Assembly (NCBI RefSeq): GCF_007748095.1
Contig: NZ_CP036287.1
Coordinates: 558,001-622,000, forward strand
Direction: 5' to 3'
Origin: Engelhardtia mirabilis
GTDB lineage: Bacteria > Planctomycetota > UBA1135 > GCA-002686595
Length of the DNA: 64,000 bases
Shown here: positions 1-9,193 of the stretch, piece by piece
Layout of the letters: each line of letters begins with the position of its first letter
Numbering within the stretch: the stretch's first letter is position 1
Made by a program: the position numbers and the translations under genes
Notes under the pieces: generated by a model
Seen by the model: the letters and a program-made list of their open reading frames with translations, nothing else
The model's database searches: none
What the model was told of the DNA's origin: nothing

Positions 1-2267
1 CCATGCTCTTCGCCTACCACCTGGCGGCGGCGACGGGGCCCGAGATCGAGCGCTTCCTCGAGGACACGATCGTTCTGATCGACCCCTGTCTGAACCCGGA
101 CGGCCTCAGCCGCCACGCCCAGTGGGCCAACTCCCACAAGGGGCGCAACCTTGTCGGCGATCCCGACCATCGCGAGCACCGCGAGGTTTGGCCGGGCGGG
201 CGCACGAACCACTACTGGTTCGACTTGAACCGCGATTGGCTCCTCTTGACGCACCCCGAGTCGCGCGGGCGCCTGGCGAAGTTCCACGCGTGGATGCCCC
301 AGGTCCTGACCGACTACCACGAGATGGGGACCAATTCGACCTACTTCTTCCAGCCGGGGATCCCCAGTCGGCAGAACCCGCTCACGCCGGAGCGCAACCT
401 CGAGTTGACGCGCGAGATCGCGACGTACCACGCGGACGCCCTCGACGAGCTGGGGAGCCTCTACTACACCGAAGAGAGCTTCGACGACTTCTACTACGGC
501 AAGGGCTCGACCTACCCCGACCTCCACGGCGCGATCGGGATCCTGTTCGAGCAGGCCTCATCGCGCGGGCATTTCCAGGAGAACGACTTCGGCGGGATCA
601 GCTTCCCGTTCACGATCCGCAACCAGTTCGTGACCAGCCTGTCGACCCTGGCGGCGGTGGACGGGATGCACGACTCGCTCTCCGGCTACCAGCGCGAGTT
701 CTATCGCACGGCGCTAGAAGAGGCGGCGGCCCACGACGTGCGCGCCTACGTCTTCGGCGCGGCGGAGGATCCGGAGCGGACCTTCCGGATGGTGGACATC
801 CTGCGGCGGCACGGTATCGAGGTGCGACACTTGGGGCGCGACTTGGACGCCGACGATGACGACGGCACCGCCTTCAGCGCCGACGGCTCCTACGTCGTCG
901 ACCTGCAACAGCCGCAGTTCCGGCTGATTCGGGCCCTGTTCGAGACGCGCACGTCCTGGCCGGACAACACGTTCTACGACGTGTCGAGCTGGAACCTGCC
1001 CCTGTCCTTCAACGTGCCCTACCGGGCCCTGGACGCCGATGCCGCGATCGGCGAACTGATCGGGGCGCCGGCCGAGGAGGACTTCGCGCCGGGCGGTTCG
1101 GTGATCGGGGCCGAGCGGGTCGTGGCCTGGCTCTTCGAGTGGCACCACTACAACGCGCCCCGCGCCTTGAACCGCATGCTCGAGGCCGGCGTGCGCGCCC
1201 AGGTGGCGACGCGGCCGTTCAGCGTCGAGACCGGCGCGGGGCCGCGGGACTTCGACTACGGCACGATCGTCGTCCCGGTCGGCGTGCAGCGCCTGTCCCG
1301 CGACGAGCTGCGCGCCCTGGCCGACGCCGCGGCCGCCGACGGGCTCGAGGTCCACGCGGCCACGACCGGGCTGACCTTCGACGGGGTCGACCTGGGCAGC
1401 GGCTCGCTGAGTTCGCTCGAAGCGCCACAGGCGCTGATGCTGGTGGGCAGCGGCGTGTCGTCCTACGAAGCCGGCGAGGTCTGGCACTACCTGGACACGC
1501 GCGTGGACATGGGTGTTTCGATGGTCGAGAAGGAAGCCTTCGGCGGCCTCGACCTGGAGCGCTACACGCACCTCTTGCTGGTCGCCGGCGCGACCGGGGG
1601 CTGGGGCGAGCGCGAAGAGAGCCGCGTGCGCGATTGGGTGCGCGGCGGCGGCGTGCTGGTGGCGACCAAGAGCTCTGGCGAGTGGGCGGCCGAGCACCTG
1701 ATGGGCAACCGCGAGGACGAGCCGGACGACGCTCCGAAGGCGAAGTCGGACGAGATCGCCGAGGGCGACGAGCCCGGCGACGACGCCACCGAGGACGAGG
1801 ACGGCGAACCCGAGCCCAGCCCGCCGATCTACGCCGACTACGAGGACCAGGCTGCGGTCAGCCGCGTGGCCGGGACGATCTTCCGCGCGCAGCTCGACAC
1901 GACGCACCCGCTGTGCTTCGGGTTCGTGCGCGACGAGTTGCCGGTCTTCAAGAACTCCACTGCCGTCCTGCCCGAGAGCGAGGATCCCTTCGCGGTGCCC
2001 GTGCGCTACACGGACGCGCCCCTGGTCAGCGGCTATGCGTCCGATGAGAACGCCGAGAAGATCGCCGGCACGCCGGCCGTGCGCGCCGCTCGCCTGGGGG
2101 CCGGCACGGTCGTCGCGATGATCGACGACCCCAACTTCCGCGGGGTCTGGTATGGCACCAACAAGCTCTACGCCAACGCGATCTTCTTTGGCGGGGCGAT
2201 CAAGCGCACCGGTCCCCTGGACGACGCCGCCGACGACGGGGTCGACTCCCACGGCCACGGGCACTGA
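1..2267 (+). CDS. M14-family zinc carboxypeptidase, 5'-truncated
   Basis: The reading frame is already open at position 3, so the true start lies outside the window. About 754 residues are visible. The fragment shows the C-terminal part of an M14 carboxypeptidase fold: an NPDG substrate-binding motif near residue 31, a DLNRDW block, the third zinc ligand His in DYHEMG near residue 106, and the catalytic Glu in LFEQAS. The first zinc motif (HxxE) is presumably upstream of the window. A long domain follows that resembles the C-terminal part of large planctomycete and Bacteroidetes M14 proteins. It includes a strongly acidic stretch near residues 573-605 and ends in a His-rich tail (SHGHGH). Such proteins are normally exported, but the signal peptide would be in the missing part. 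The next gene starts 17 nt downstream, which suggests cotranscription. Confidence 0.85.
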   Translation, partial: MLFAYHLAAATGPEIERFLEDTIVLIDPCLNPDGLSRHAQWANSHKGRNLVGDPDHREHREVWPGGRTNHYWFDLNRDWLLLTHPESRGRLAKFHAWMPQVLTDYHEMGTNSTYFFQPGIPSRQNPLTPERNLELTREIATYHADALDELGSLYYTEESFDDFYYGKGSTYPDLHGAIGILFEQASSRGHFQENDFGGISFPFTIRNQFVTSLSTLAAVDGMHDSLSGYQREFYRTALEEAAAHDVRAYVFGAAEDPERTFRMVDILRRHGIEVRHLGRDLDADDDDGTAFSADGSYVVDLQQPQFRLIRALFETRTSWPDNTFYDVSSWNLPLSFNVPYRALDADAAIGELIGAPAEEDFAPGGSVIGAERVVAWLFEWHHYNAPRALNRMLEAGVRAQVATRPFSVETGAGPRDFDYGTIVVPVGVQRLSRDELRALADAAAADGLEVHAATTGLTFDGVDLGSGSLSSLEAPQALMLVGSGVSSYEAGEVWHYLDTRVDMGVSMVEKEAFGGLDLERYTHLLLVAGATGGWGEREESRVRDWVRGGGVLVATKSSGEWAAEHLMGNREDEPDDAPKAKSDEIAEGDEPGDDATEDEDGEPEPSPPIYADYEDQAAVSRVAGTIFRAQLDTTHPLCFGFVRDELPVFKNSTAVLPESEDPFAVPVRYTDAPLVSGYASDENAEKIAGTPAVRAARLGAGTVVAMIDDPNFRGVWYGTNKLYANAIFFGGAIKRTGPLDDAADDGVDSHGHGH

Positions 2268-2284
2268 CCCGCCGCCCCTCGACC

Positions 2285-3007
2285 ATGGACGCTCCGCGCT
2301 TCGCCTTCCTGGTGCTCGAGGAGCACCCCTATGGCCGCGAGATGCTGCGCCGCATCCTCGCGGCCGGCTTCGCGCCGGCGGTGGTCGTGGTCGAGTCGTC
2401 GGACGTCGCCGACGAGGAGCGCGAGAAGTTCCTGGTGCGCTGCGAGGGGCGTGAACTGGCCCCGACCATCGCCGAGCAGGCGGCGCAGGGCGGCATCCCC
2501 GTGGAGAGCCTGCCGGCCCACCGCAGCGCGGCCCTGATGGGCCTGCTCGGTGACGAGCCCCTGGACCTGATGGTCCTGGGCGGCACGCGCATCATCCGCG
2601 GCGCGATCCTCGACCACCCGGCCCACGGCGTGGTCAACAGCCACCCGGGGCTCCTGCCCGATTGCCGCGGCTCGGCTTCGCCGGCCTGGTCGGTGTTCCA
2701 CGACATCCCGGTCGGTGCGTCGACGCACTTCTGCGATCGGGGCATCGACACCGGCGACCTCTTGCTGCGGCGCGAGTTCCCGGTGCGGCGCGGCATGACC
2801 TACGAGGACCTGTGCCACGGAACCCTGGTGCTCGCCGGGGCGCTGATGGCCGAGGCCCTGACCGCCTACCGCGAAGACCGCTGGCCGCAGCTGCGCCGCC
2901 CCCAGGGGGAGTCGCCCTGGCCGACCTTCAAGAACGCGCCCGACGAGGTGCTCGAGGTGGTACGGACCAAGCTCGCCGACCAAACCTATGGCTGCTATGT
3001 CGACTGA
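2285..3007 (+). CDS. Formyltransferase-fold protein (tRNA-Met/sugar formyltransferase-like)
   Basis: This 240-aa protein has the single catalytic domain of the 10-formyl-tetrahydrofolate-dependent formyltransferases. The family triad is visible: Asn118 and His120 in VVNSHPGLLP, and Asp155 in GIDTGDLL. The family loop HFCDRGIDTG is also clear. It lacks the C-terminal domain of methionyl-tRNA formyltransferase, and its length is closer to GAR or amino-sugar formyltransferases, so it probably modifies a small amine or sugar rather than initiator tRNA. The substrate cannot be read from the sequence. It sits between the carboxypeptidase and a VOC-cupin protein on the same strand with short gaps, followed by a PLP decarboxylase, which suggests a small amine or amino-acid pathway. 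Confidence 0.8.
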   Translation: MDAPRFAFLVLEEHPYGREMLRRILAAGFAPAVVVVESSDVADEEREKFLVRCEGRELAPTIAEQAAQGGIPVESLPAHRSAALMGLLGDEPLDLMVLGGTRIIRGAILDHPAHGVVNSHPGLLPDCRGSASPAWSVFHDIPVGASTHFCDRGIDTGDLLLRREFPVRRGMTYEDLCHGTLVLAGALMAEALTAYREDRWPQLRRPQGESPWPTFKNAPDEVLEVVRTKLADQTYGCYVD

Positions 3008-3099
3008 TTCGGGATTCCTCGGAGACGTCGTTCAGTCGGCCGGGGACTTCGACGCCGGATGGGGCGTCGAGTGGCGCGTCGAACTCGCGGCGCAGACCC

Positions 3100-4191
3100 A
3101 TGGCTGCCATGCCGATTGACGAGCACTTCCACGGCGAGGTGGTGCTGCCCGCAGGTGACCTCGACGCCAGCCTGGCCTTCTTCACGGGCGAGCTGGGCTT
3201 CGCCCTGGACACGATCTTCCCCGCCGACGCGCCGCGCTCGGCGATCCTCGTCGGCCACGGCCTGCGGCTGCGGCTGGAGCGCGACTTCGACGGGGCGGCG
3301 GGGACGCTGCGGCTCCGTTGCGCGCCCGGAGCGGCGCGCCGCACGGTGGCGCCGGGCGGCACCGTCGTGGAGCTGGTGGAAGTCCGCGAACCCGCGCCTC
3401 CGCGCCTCGCGCCGCGGGTGCAGATCCACCGCGCGGCCGGCGACGACTGGGGCAGGGGCCGAGCCGGCATGGCCTACCGCGACCTCCTGCCCGGGCGCCT
3501 GGGCGGCGGCCTGATCGCCTCGCAGATCCGCATCGCGCAGGGTGGCCCGGTGCCCGACTACGTGCACTTCCACGAGATCGCGTTCCAGATGATCTACTGC
3601 CGCCGCGGCTGGGTGCGCGTGGCTTACGAGGACCAGGGCGAGCCCTTCGTGATGCAGGCCGGCGACGCGGTGTTGCAGCCGCCGCGCATTCGCCACCGGG
3701 TGCTCGAGTCCGGCGATGGACTGGAGGTGATCGAGCTGACCTGTCCGGCGGAGCACCCGACACGCGCCGACCGCTCGCTCGAGCTGCCCACGGACGAACT
3801 CGATCCCGAGCGCGACTTCGGAGGCCAGCGCTTCGCGCGGCACCTGGCGGCCGATTCCACTTTGCAAGCGTGGCGCGGCGGCGCCTTCGCGGCGCGAGAC
3901 CTGGGCCTGGGCGCCGCCACCGGCGACGTGGTCCAGGCCGTTGTCGCGCGCAGCACCGGCGCCGCCACCCCGTCCGCTGCCTCCGACCGACACACCTTCC
4001 TCTTCGTCCTCGCCGGCTCGGCCGAGTTGCTACTCGACGGCAGTGGCCACGAGACCCTGTCCGAGGACGACGCCGTGTCCCTGCCCCCTGGCTGCGTCCA
4101 TCGAGTCGTCGCCACCGCGCCCGACCTCGAGCTGCTCGAAGTGCGCCTCGCCGTGGACGGCGACGGCACCCTGCGCCCTCCGCGGCCGTGA
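3100..4191 (+). CDS. VOC domain plus double-cupin fusion protein
   Basis: This protein has about 363 residues. Starts at 3100 or 3109 are both possible (MAAM). Residues 10-95 look like one glyoxalase/VOC half (GELGFALDTIF, then VGHGLRLRLERDF). Residues 145-210 form a cupin with likely metal ligands His156, His158 and His199 (YVHFHEIAF and RIRHRV). A second, weaker cupin lies near residues 290-350 (FVLAGSAELLLDG, then LPPGCVHRV). No signal peptide is visible, so it is probably cytoplasmic. The VOC plus two-cupin order resembles cupin proteins annotated beside dioxygenases, but the substrate is unknown. It lies 26 nt upstream of a PLP decarboxylase start, so the two are probably cotranscribed. 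The first domain could be a degenerate, purely structural VOC. Confidence 0.65.
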   Translation: MAAMPIDEHFHGEVVLPAGDLDASLAFFTGELGFALDTIFPADAPRSAILVGHGLRLRLERDFDGAAGTLRLRCAPGAARRTVAPGGTVVELVEVREPAPPRLAPRVQIHRAAGDDWGRGRAGMAYRDLLPGRLGGGLIASQIRIAQGGPVPDYVHFHEIAFQMIYCRRGWVRVAYEDQGEPFVMQAGDAVLQPPRIRHRVLESGDGLEVIELTCPAEHPTRADRSLELPTDELDPERDFGGQRFARHLAADSTLQAWRGGAFAARDLGLGAATGDVVQAVVARSTGAATPSAASDRHTFLFVLAGSAELLLDGSGHETLSEDDAVSLPPGCVHRVVATAPDLELLEVRLAVDGDGTLRPPRP

Positions 4192-4217
4192 ACTCACGCC
4201 CGCCAACCGCGACCGCC

Positions 4218-5657
4218 ATGAGCGACATCGACGCCTACGACCCCGAGGCCTTCCGCGCGGCCGGCCACCGCTTGATCGACGGCTTGGCCGACCACCTGGT
4301 GCGTGCCGGGGGTCGCGATTGCCCGGCGATCTCCAACGTCGCGCCCGAGCGCATGCTGGAGGAGCTGCCGGCGCGCTTCCCCGCGGGCCCCGGTGGGGAC
4401 GTGGTCATGCGGCTGCTCGAGGTCGTCCGGCGCTCCACTGCCGTGCACCATCCCGGTTACGTCGGGCACCAGGTCTCAACGCCCCTGCCCCAGGCCGCGT
4501 TGGCGGAGCTGACCAGCGCGCTGATCAACAACGGCATGGCCATCTACGAGATGGGCCAGATGCAGACGGTGATGGAGCGCCACGTGGTCGCCTGGATGTG
4601 CGGCGTGCTCGGCTTCGGCGATGGTTCCGGCGGGATCCTGACCCACGGCGGTTCCCTGGGCAACCTGACCGCCCTGCTGGCCGCGCGCCAGGCCCGCGCC
4701 GGCCACGACATCTGGACCGAGGGCACCCAGCAACCCCTGGCGCTGCTCGCCTCCGACCAGGCGCACTACTGCATCGACCGCGCGGCGCGGATCATGGGTT
4801 GGGGCGCGGGCGGCTCGATCGCGGTGCCGACCGACGGGCGCTTCCGCATGGGGATCGACGAGCTGGAGCGCAGCCACCGGCGCGCGGTCGACGAGGGCCG
4901 GCGCGTGGTGGCCGTGGTCGCGAGCTGCTGCTCCACGGCCACGGGCAGCTTCGATCCCGTGGACGCGATCGCCGACTTCTGCGCCGAGCACGACCTGTGG
5001 CTGCACGTGGACGGTGCCCACGGCGCGTCCTTCGCCCTCTCGGAGCGCACCCGCGACCGCCTGCGCGGCGTCGAACGCGCGGACTCGGTGGTCTGGGATC
5101 TGCACAAGATGATGGCCCTGCCGTCGCTCAACACGGCGGTGTTGTTCCGCGACGGGCGGCGTTCCTACGAGGCCTTCGCCCAACAGGCCAGTTACCTGTT
5201 CGACGACACCGATCCGGGCAGCGAGTGGTTCAACGTCGGGCGGCGCACCATGGAGTGCACCAAGCGCGCGCTCGGGGTCACGGCCTACTGCATGCTCGAG
5301 GCCTACGGGACGGCGCACTTCGCGCGCCACGTCGAGCGGCTGATGGAGTTGACCCACCGGCTCGAGGCGCTGGTCGTCGCCGCGGCGGACTTCGAGCTCG
5401 CCGTCGAGCCCGAGGCCAACATCCTCTGCTTCCGGCACGTGCCCCCGGGTTTCGACCAGGATCTGGACGGACTGCAGGCCCGGATCCGTCGGCGAGTGCT
5501 GGACAATGGCCGCTACTACCTGGTGCAGACGCGCTTGCGCGGCCGGCTCTGGCTGCGGACGAGTCTGATGAACCCGAACACGACCGAGGACGACCTCGAG
5601 GGGCTCCTGGACGAAATCCGCGCCACAGCCGCGAATCGCGGCCACCGCCTAGACTGA
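4218..5657 (+). CDS. PLP-dependent group II amino-acid decarboxylase
   Basis: This 479-aa fold-type I PLP enzyme belongs to the glutamate / aromatic-L-amino-acid / diaminobutyrate decarboxylase family. The PLP-binding Asp265 lies in HVDGAHGAS. The Schiff-base lysine is Lys297 in the family motif WDLHKMM. The N-terminal HHPGYVGHQ block is also typical. The length matches the family. These enzymes remove the alpha-carboxylate of an amino acid to give an amine, but the substrate is not determinable here. Its start was set at the ATG preceding SDIDAYDPEAF, 26 nt after the cupin protein. Together with the upstream formyltransferase and double-cupin protein it suggests a compact amine-forming and amine-modifying pathway (inference). 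Confidence 0.88.
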   Translation: MSDIDAYDPEAFRAAGHRLIDGLADHLVRAGGRDCPAISNVAPERMLEELPARFPAGPGGDVVMRLLEVVRRSTAVHHPGYVGHQVSTPLPQAALAELTSALINNGMAIYEMGQMQTVMERHVVAWMCGVLGFGDGSGGILTHGGSLGNLTALLAARQARAGHDIWTEGTQQPLALLASDQAHYCIDRAARIMGWGAGGSIAVPTDGRFRMGIDELERSHRRAVDEGRRVVAVVASCCSTATGSFDPVDAIADFCAEHDLWLHVDGAHGASFALSERTRDRLRGVERADSVVWDLHKMMALPSLNTAVLFRDGRRSYEAFAQQASYLFDDTDPGSEWFNVGRRTMECTKRALGVTAYCMLEAYGTAHFARHVERLMELTHRLEALVVAAADFELAVEPEANILCFRHVPPGFDQDLDGLQARIRRRVLDNGRYYLVQTRLRGRLWLRTSLMNPNTTEDDLEGLLDEIRATAANRGHRLD

Positions 5658-5684
5658 GCGTCCACCCGTTCCCCGGACCGACCC

Positions 5685-8150
5685 ATGCTCGCGGCCCTGC
5701 TGCTCTGCGCCCAACTCAACCAACCGCCCTGGGCGCCAGCGATCAACGAGCCGCCGGTGATCGGGCCCGCGGTCAATCCGGGCGACGTTCCGATGGAGAG
5801 CGTCTTCGCCGACCCCGACGCCGGGGACGCGCACCTGGCCAGCGATTGGGAGCTGTGGACCGTGGTGCCGTTCGCCCTGGCGTGGACCTACACGGGCGCT
5901 GCCGGTTTCGCCGCTACCAACGCTGCCCTCGGCGACGGCTCGTTCGTGGGCAGCCATGCCGGCGCCGGCACGCTGTTCGACGACACGACCTACCTGCTGC
6001 GCGTGCGCCACCGCGACGACAGCGGCGATCCGGCCACCGAGTGGAGCCCTTGGGCTTCGCGCGCCTTCACCACCGGCTCGGCCCAGGACTGGTTCCCGCT
6101 GGAGCTGAAGGACGTGCTCGACGCGCCCGGGCACCAGTGGACCCGGGCCGCGGACGGTGCGGCGGTGGACCTGCCCGGCGGGGCGGTTCCGCCGAGCCTC
6201 GCGCTCGAAGCCTCGCTCACCCTCGGGCTGCTGACGGTCACCGGCAGTGGCGGCCCAGACCTCGTCTCGAATCCCCCGCCCCTCCCAGCGGCCGGACCGG
6301 TGCGCGCGCGGCTGAACGGGGGCGCCAACGGCTTGGTCTTGCCGGAGACGGACCTCGAGCTGCACGCCCCCGGCTGCGAAAAGCACGTCCTGCTCCTGCC
6401 CGCGGTGAACCTGCAACCCTTCGAGCAGGCGATCTTCTGGTTCTCGGACGACGGCGTGTCCTTCGAGGCCACCGCCTTCCAGACCGCGCCTGTCTTCATC
6501 CAGCCCGCGCGCCTGCCGGAGCCGCCCTGGATCGTCGAGCAGTCGGGCTTCGTGGTCGAGGAGGTCGCGACCGGACTGGCCCTGCCGGTGGACATCGCCT
6601 TCGTGCCCGCGCCCGGGCCGGCGCCGGATGACGTCCTGTTCTACGTCTCCGAGCTGTACGGCACGATCCGCACCGTGACGCGCGACGGTAGCGTCGGGAC
6701 CTACGCCGCGAACCTGCTCAACTACGACCCGGGTGGACTCTTCCCCGGCAGTGGGGAGCAGGGCGTGACCGGCCTGGCGGTGGATCCGATCACGGGCGAC
6801 GTGTTCGCGTCGATGCTGTACGACACCGGCCTGGGCACCCCTTGGAACCCGGTGCACTACCCCAAGGTCGTGCGCTTCACGAGCCTCGACGGCGGTCGCA
6901 CGGCCGCGAGCCAGCAGGCGATCCTGGACTTCGTGGGTGAGGTCCAGGGCCAGTCGCACCAGATCTCGAACCTCACCATCGCCGACGACGGGCGGCTGTT
7001 CGTGCACATGGGCGACGGCTTCGCCTCGGCCACGGCCATGGACCTGTCGTCCTTCCGCGGCAAGCTCCTGCGCGCCGAGCTCGACGGCAGCCCGGCGGCG
7101 GACAACCCCTACTTCGACGCCGGCGACGGCATCGACGCCCGCGACTACGTGTGGGCGTCCGGGGTCCGCAATCCCTTCGGCGGCGACCTGCGCTTCGCCG
7201 ACGGCAACCTCTATGTGGTCGAGAACGGTCCCTGGCAGGACCGGCTGGCGCGGATCACGCCGGGCCTCGACCTGGGCTGGGACGGCAACGGCACGTCCAT
7301 GGCCATCAACGCCCTGTGGAACTGGTTCCCCGCGCGCGCGCCGGTGGACATGGCCTTCGCCCAGGCGACGACCTTCGGCGGCGGCGGCTTCCCACCTGCA
7401 AAGTGGGACCGCGCCTTCGTCAGCCTGTCGGGGCCGACCTACCTGAAGGGGCCCCAGGACGGCGCGAAGCGGATCGATGAGTTCCTGCTGAACGGTGTCG
7501 GCGCGGTGGTGGGGGAGCCGGTGACGCTGGTGAGCTACGCGGGGATGGGCCACGGCTCGATCGCCGGCCTGGCCTTCGGTCCCGACGGGCTGTACTTCTC
7601 GACGCTCTATCCCGAAGCGACGGCCGCGGGGCCGACGGGGGTCGGAGCGTCGATCCTGCGCGTGCGTTACGAGGGCGTCGTCGACTGCAACGGCAACGGG
7701 CAGGCGGACGACTGCGACATCGCGTTGGGGTCGAGCGCTGACTGCAACGGCGACGGGGTGCCGGACGAGTGCCAGGTGGGGCTCGCGGTCGTGCGGTCGG
7801 GAGAGCCCGCAAACCCCGCGGCCCTCGCGGTCGGGTCGACTGGACCGCCGGTGATCGGAGGGGTTTGGCGCCCGCTGGTGGACAACGCGCTCGTGCTGCA
7901 GGGGGCGGTGACGGACGTGTTGGCCTTGACGGCGAAGGGGCTCAACGTGCCCACGCCGTTCGGGACGCTCTTGTGTGATTTGAGCGGCGCGACCCTGTCG
8001 TTCATCACAGCGCCGGGCGTGCCCTTCGCCGTGACCGTGCCGAGCGACTGCGCGCTGATCGGCGTGGGCTTGAGCGCGCAGGCAGTCGCGGTGGGGGCGC
8101 TGGGGGAGTTGGCCCTGACCAACGCGCTCGATCTGACGATTGGATCCTGA
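5685..8150 (+). CDS. Secreted PQQ-type sugar dehydrogenase with dockerin-like repeats
   Basis: This 821-aa protein begins with a short hydrophobic leader (MLAALLLCA), so it is probably exported. Residues 1-280 are an unrecognised beta-rich region. From about residue 290 to 670 it reads as the six-bladed propeller of soluble glucose/sorbosone dehydrogenases: LPVDIAFVPAP, YVSELYGTIRTV, SHQISNLTIADDGRLFVHMGDG, WASGVRNPFGGDL. Two calcium-binding, dockerin-like repeats follow near residue 665 (DCNGNGQADDCD and DCNGDGVPDECQ), a hallmark of planctomycete secreted proteins. The last 120 residues are a C-terminal beta module shared in style with the proteins at 8375, 16512 and 18481. The gene follows the decarboxylase by 27 nt, with a TAGACT promoter-like hexamer at 5650. 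Confidence 0.8.
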   Translation: MLAALLLCAQLNQPPWAPAINEPPVIGPAVNPGDVPMESVFADPDAGDAHLASDWELWTVVPFALAWTYTGAAGFAATNAALGDGSFVGSHAGAGTLFDDTTYLLRVRHRDDSGDPATEWSPWASRAFTTGSAQDWFPLELKDVLDAPGHQWTRAADGAAVDLPGGAVPPSLALEASLTLGLLTVTGSGGPDLVSNPPPLPAAGPVRARLNGGANGLVLPETDLELHAPGCEKHVLLLPAVNLQPFEQAIFWFSDDGVSFEATAFQTAPVFIQPARLPEPPWIVEQSGFVVEEVATGLALPVDIAFVPAPGPAPDDVLFYVSELYGTIRTVTRDGSVGTYAANLLNYDPGGLFPGSGEQGVTGLAVDPITGDVFASMLYDTGLGTPWNPVHYPKVVRFTSLDGGRTAASQQAILDFVGEVQGQSHQISNLTIADDGRLFVHMGDGFASATAMDLSSFRGKLLRAELDGSPAADNPYFDAGDGIDARDYVWASGVRNPFGGDLRFADGNLYVVENGPWQDRLARITPGLDLGWDGNGTSMAINALWNWFPARAPVDMAFAQATTFGGGGFPPAKWDRAFVSLSGPTYLKGPQDGAKRIDEFLLNGVGAVVGEPVTLVSYAGMGHGSIAGLAFGPDGLYFSTLYPEATAAGPTGVGASILRVRYEGVVDCNGNGQADDCDIALGSSADCNGDGVPDECQVGLAVVRSGEPANPAALAVGSTGPPVIGGVWRPLVDNALVLQGAVTDVLALTAKGLNVPTPFGTLLCDLSGATLSFITAPGVPFAVTVPSDCALIGVGLSAQAVAVGALGELALTNALDLTIGS

Positions 8151-8152
8151 CT

Positions 8153-8355
8153 GTGGGCGTACGGTGCCGTGGGCGTACGGTGCCGGTGGGCGTACGGTGC
8201 CGGTGGGCGTACGGTGGGCGTACGGTGCCGGGACCATTTGTCCCAACTGCGTCCCGCGGCGCTGCGATTCGCAGCGCCGCGGGACGCAGTTGGGACAAAT
8301 GGTCCCGGCACCGTACGCCCACCGGCACCGTACGCCCACGGCACCGTACGCCCAC
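8153..8355. repeat. Large inverted repeat built of 16-bp iterons, between convergent genes
   Basis: The centre is T8268. Positions 8212-8267 and 8269-8324 are perfect reverse complements, a 56-bp stem. The outer arms are arrays of the 16-mer GTGGGCGTACGGTGCC: five copies, one truncated and overlapping, at 8153-8229 on the left, and three inverted copies at 8307-8322, 8324-8339 and 8340-8355 on the right. The inner part of the stem is a different, non-repeated sequence (GGGACCATTTGTCCC, then a GC-rich segment). The element lies between the stop at 8150 and the opposing stop at 8375, so it could terminate transcription from both sides. The array has no spacers, so it is not a CRISPR. Related single copies occur at 11017 and 42991. 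Confidence 0.95.
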
Positions 8356-8374
8356 ACCTACCCACGGAATCTCG

Positions 8375-9154
8375 TCAGAAGACCACAGCGAAGCCATTCG
8401 ACGCCGCCAGCAGGCTCGGCAGGCTCGCGTCGACCGTGAACCACTGCAGGCCGACGGTCCCGCTCAGCGAGCTCGGCACCGGGAGCCCCAGCGACGCGTC
8501 GCCGACTGCGTCCGTGGTGGTCGCGAGCAACAGCACCGGCGCGCCCAGGTCCAGCGCGATCAGACCGTCGCCCATCGGCAGGCTCGGTGCGAAGTCCGGC
8601 GCACCGATGGCCAGGAACGTCGCGGCGCTGGGCGGGGCCAGGTGCAGCGTCGGCCTGAAACTCGAGTTGTTCTGCCAGACGTCGGGGCCGAAGGGCTGGC
8701 TGACCAGGTACTTCGGCGGCCCCGAGTCGTAGTCGAAGGAGATCGCCGGCCGCACGGTCGAGGCCGAGGGGGTCGTGCCCAGGCCGAGGGTCACGATCTC
8801 GCCGAGGGTCTGCTGCAGCGGGAAGAAGCTCCCCGCGAAGGTCAGCACGCCGGTGTCGAGCCAGACCGCGCCGCTGCCGGAGGACACACCCGGGTCGAGG
8901 GTCAGGGCCGGCACCTTCAACCAGATCTGCGTGTCGCTCACGCTCTCGGGCACGACCGCCTGGGGGAAGCCGGGTCCGGCGAGGAGCCCGACGCTGACGC
9001 TGGCGATGCCCGCCAGGCCCGAGCCCTCGATCAGGACCAGGTCGCCCGGCGAGCCCGTCTGGGGCACCACGCGATCGACCGTCTGCAAGCCCAGCGCCGA
9101 CGCGGCGCAGACGAGGTGAGGGAGCGTGAACAAGGCGAGCTGGAGTCGAAGCAT
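8375..9154 (-). CDS. Secreted IPT/TIG-like protein with planctomycete C-terminal module
   Basis: This 259-aa protein has an N-terminal signal peptide (MLRLQLALFTLPHLVCAASA). Residues 25-110 look like an IPT/TIG immunoglobulin-like fold (VPQTGSPGDLVLIEGSGLAG, with a conserved SGLAGIASVSVG turn). The last 120 residues are a beta-rich C-terminal module ending in LLAASNGFAVVF. It resembles the C-termini of the sugar dehydrogenase at 5685 and the FG-GAP proteins at 16512 and 18481. No catalytic motif is visible, so it is probably a small cell-surface or secreted protein. It is divergent from the small gene at 9206, and its 3' end faces the large inverted repeat. Confidence 0.6.
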   Translation of the reverse strand: MLRLQLALFTLPHLVCAASALGLQTVDRVVPQTGSPGDLVLIEGSGLAGIASVSVGLLAGPGFPQAVVPESVSDTQIWLKVPALTLDPGVSSGSGAVWLDTGVLTFAGSFFPLQQTLGEIVTLGLGTTPSASTVRPAISFDYDSGPPKYLVSQPFGPDVWQNNSSFRPTLHLAPPSAATFLAIGAPDFAPSLPMGDGLIALDLGAPVLLLATTTDAVGDASLGLPVPSSLSGTVGLQWFTVDASLPSLLAASNGFAVVF

Positions 9155-9193
9155 GGCGAGCTGTGAGGCGGCGGCGGGCAGGACGGCTTGGGT

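Noticed and set aside
3318..4191. Frame extending through the cupin gene into the decarboxylase
   Set aside because: The decarboxylase starts at 4218 with a family-consistent N-terminus. The upstream part is an Arg-rich shadow of the cupin gene.
8153..8355. CRISPR-like array
   Set aside because: The 16-bp units are adjacent with no unique spacers, and they pair with inverted units. There are no cas genes.
5649..8357. Long antisense open frame of about 900 codons opposite the sugar dehydrogenase
   Set aside because: It has no signal or family motif, its composition is Arg/Gly/His-rich, and it is the mirror of a well-supported gene. Similar long antisense frames (31761-34787, 39718-42087 and others) are expected in high-GC DNA.
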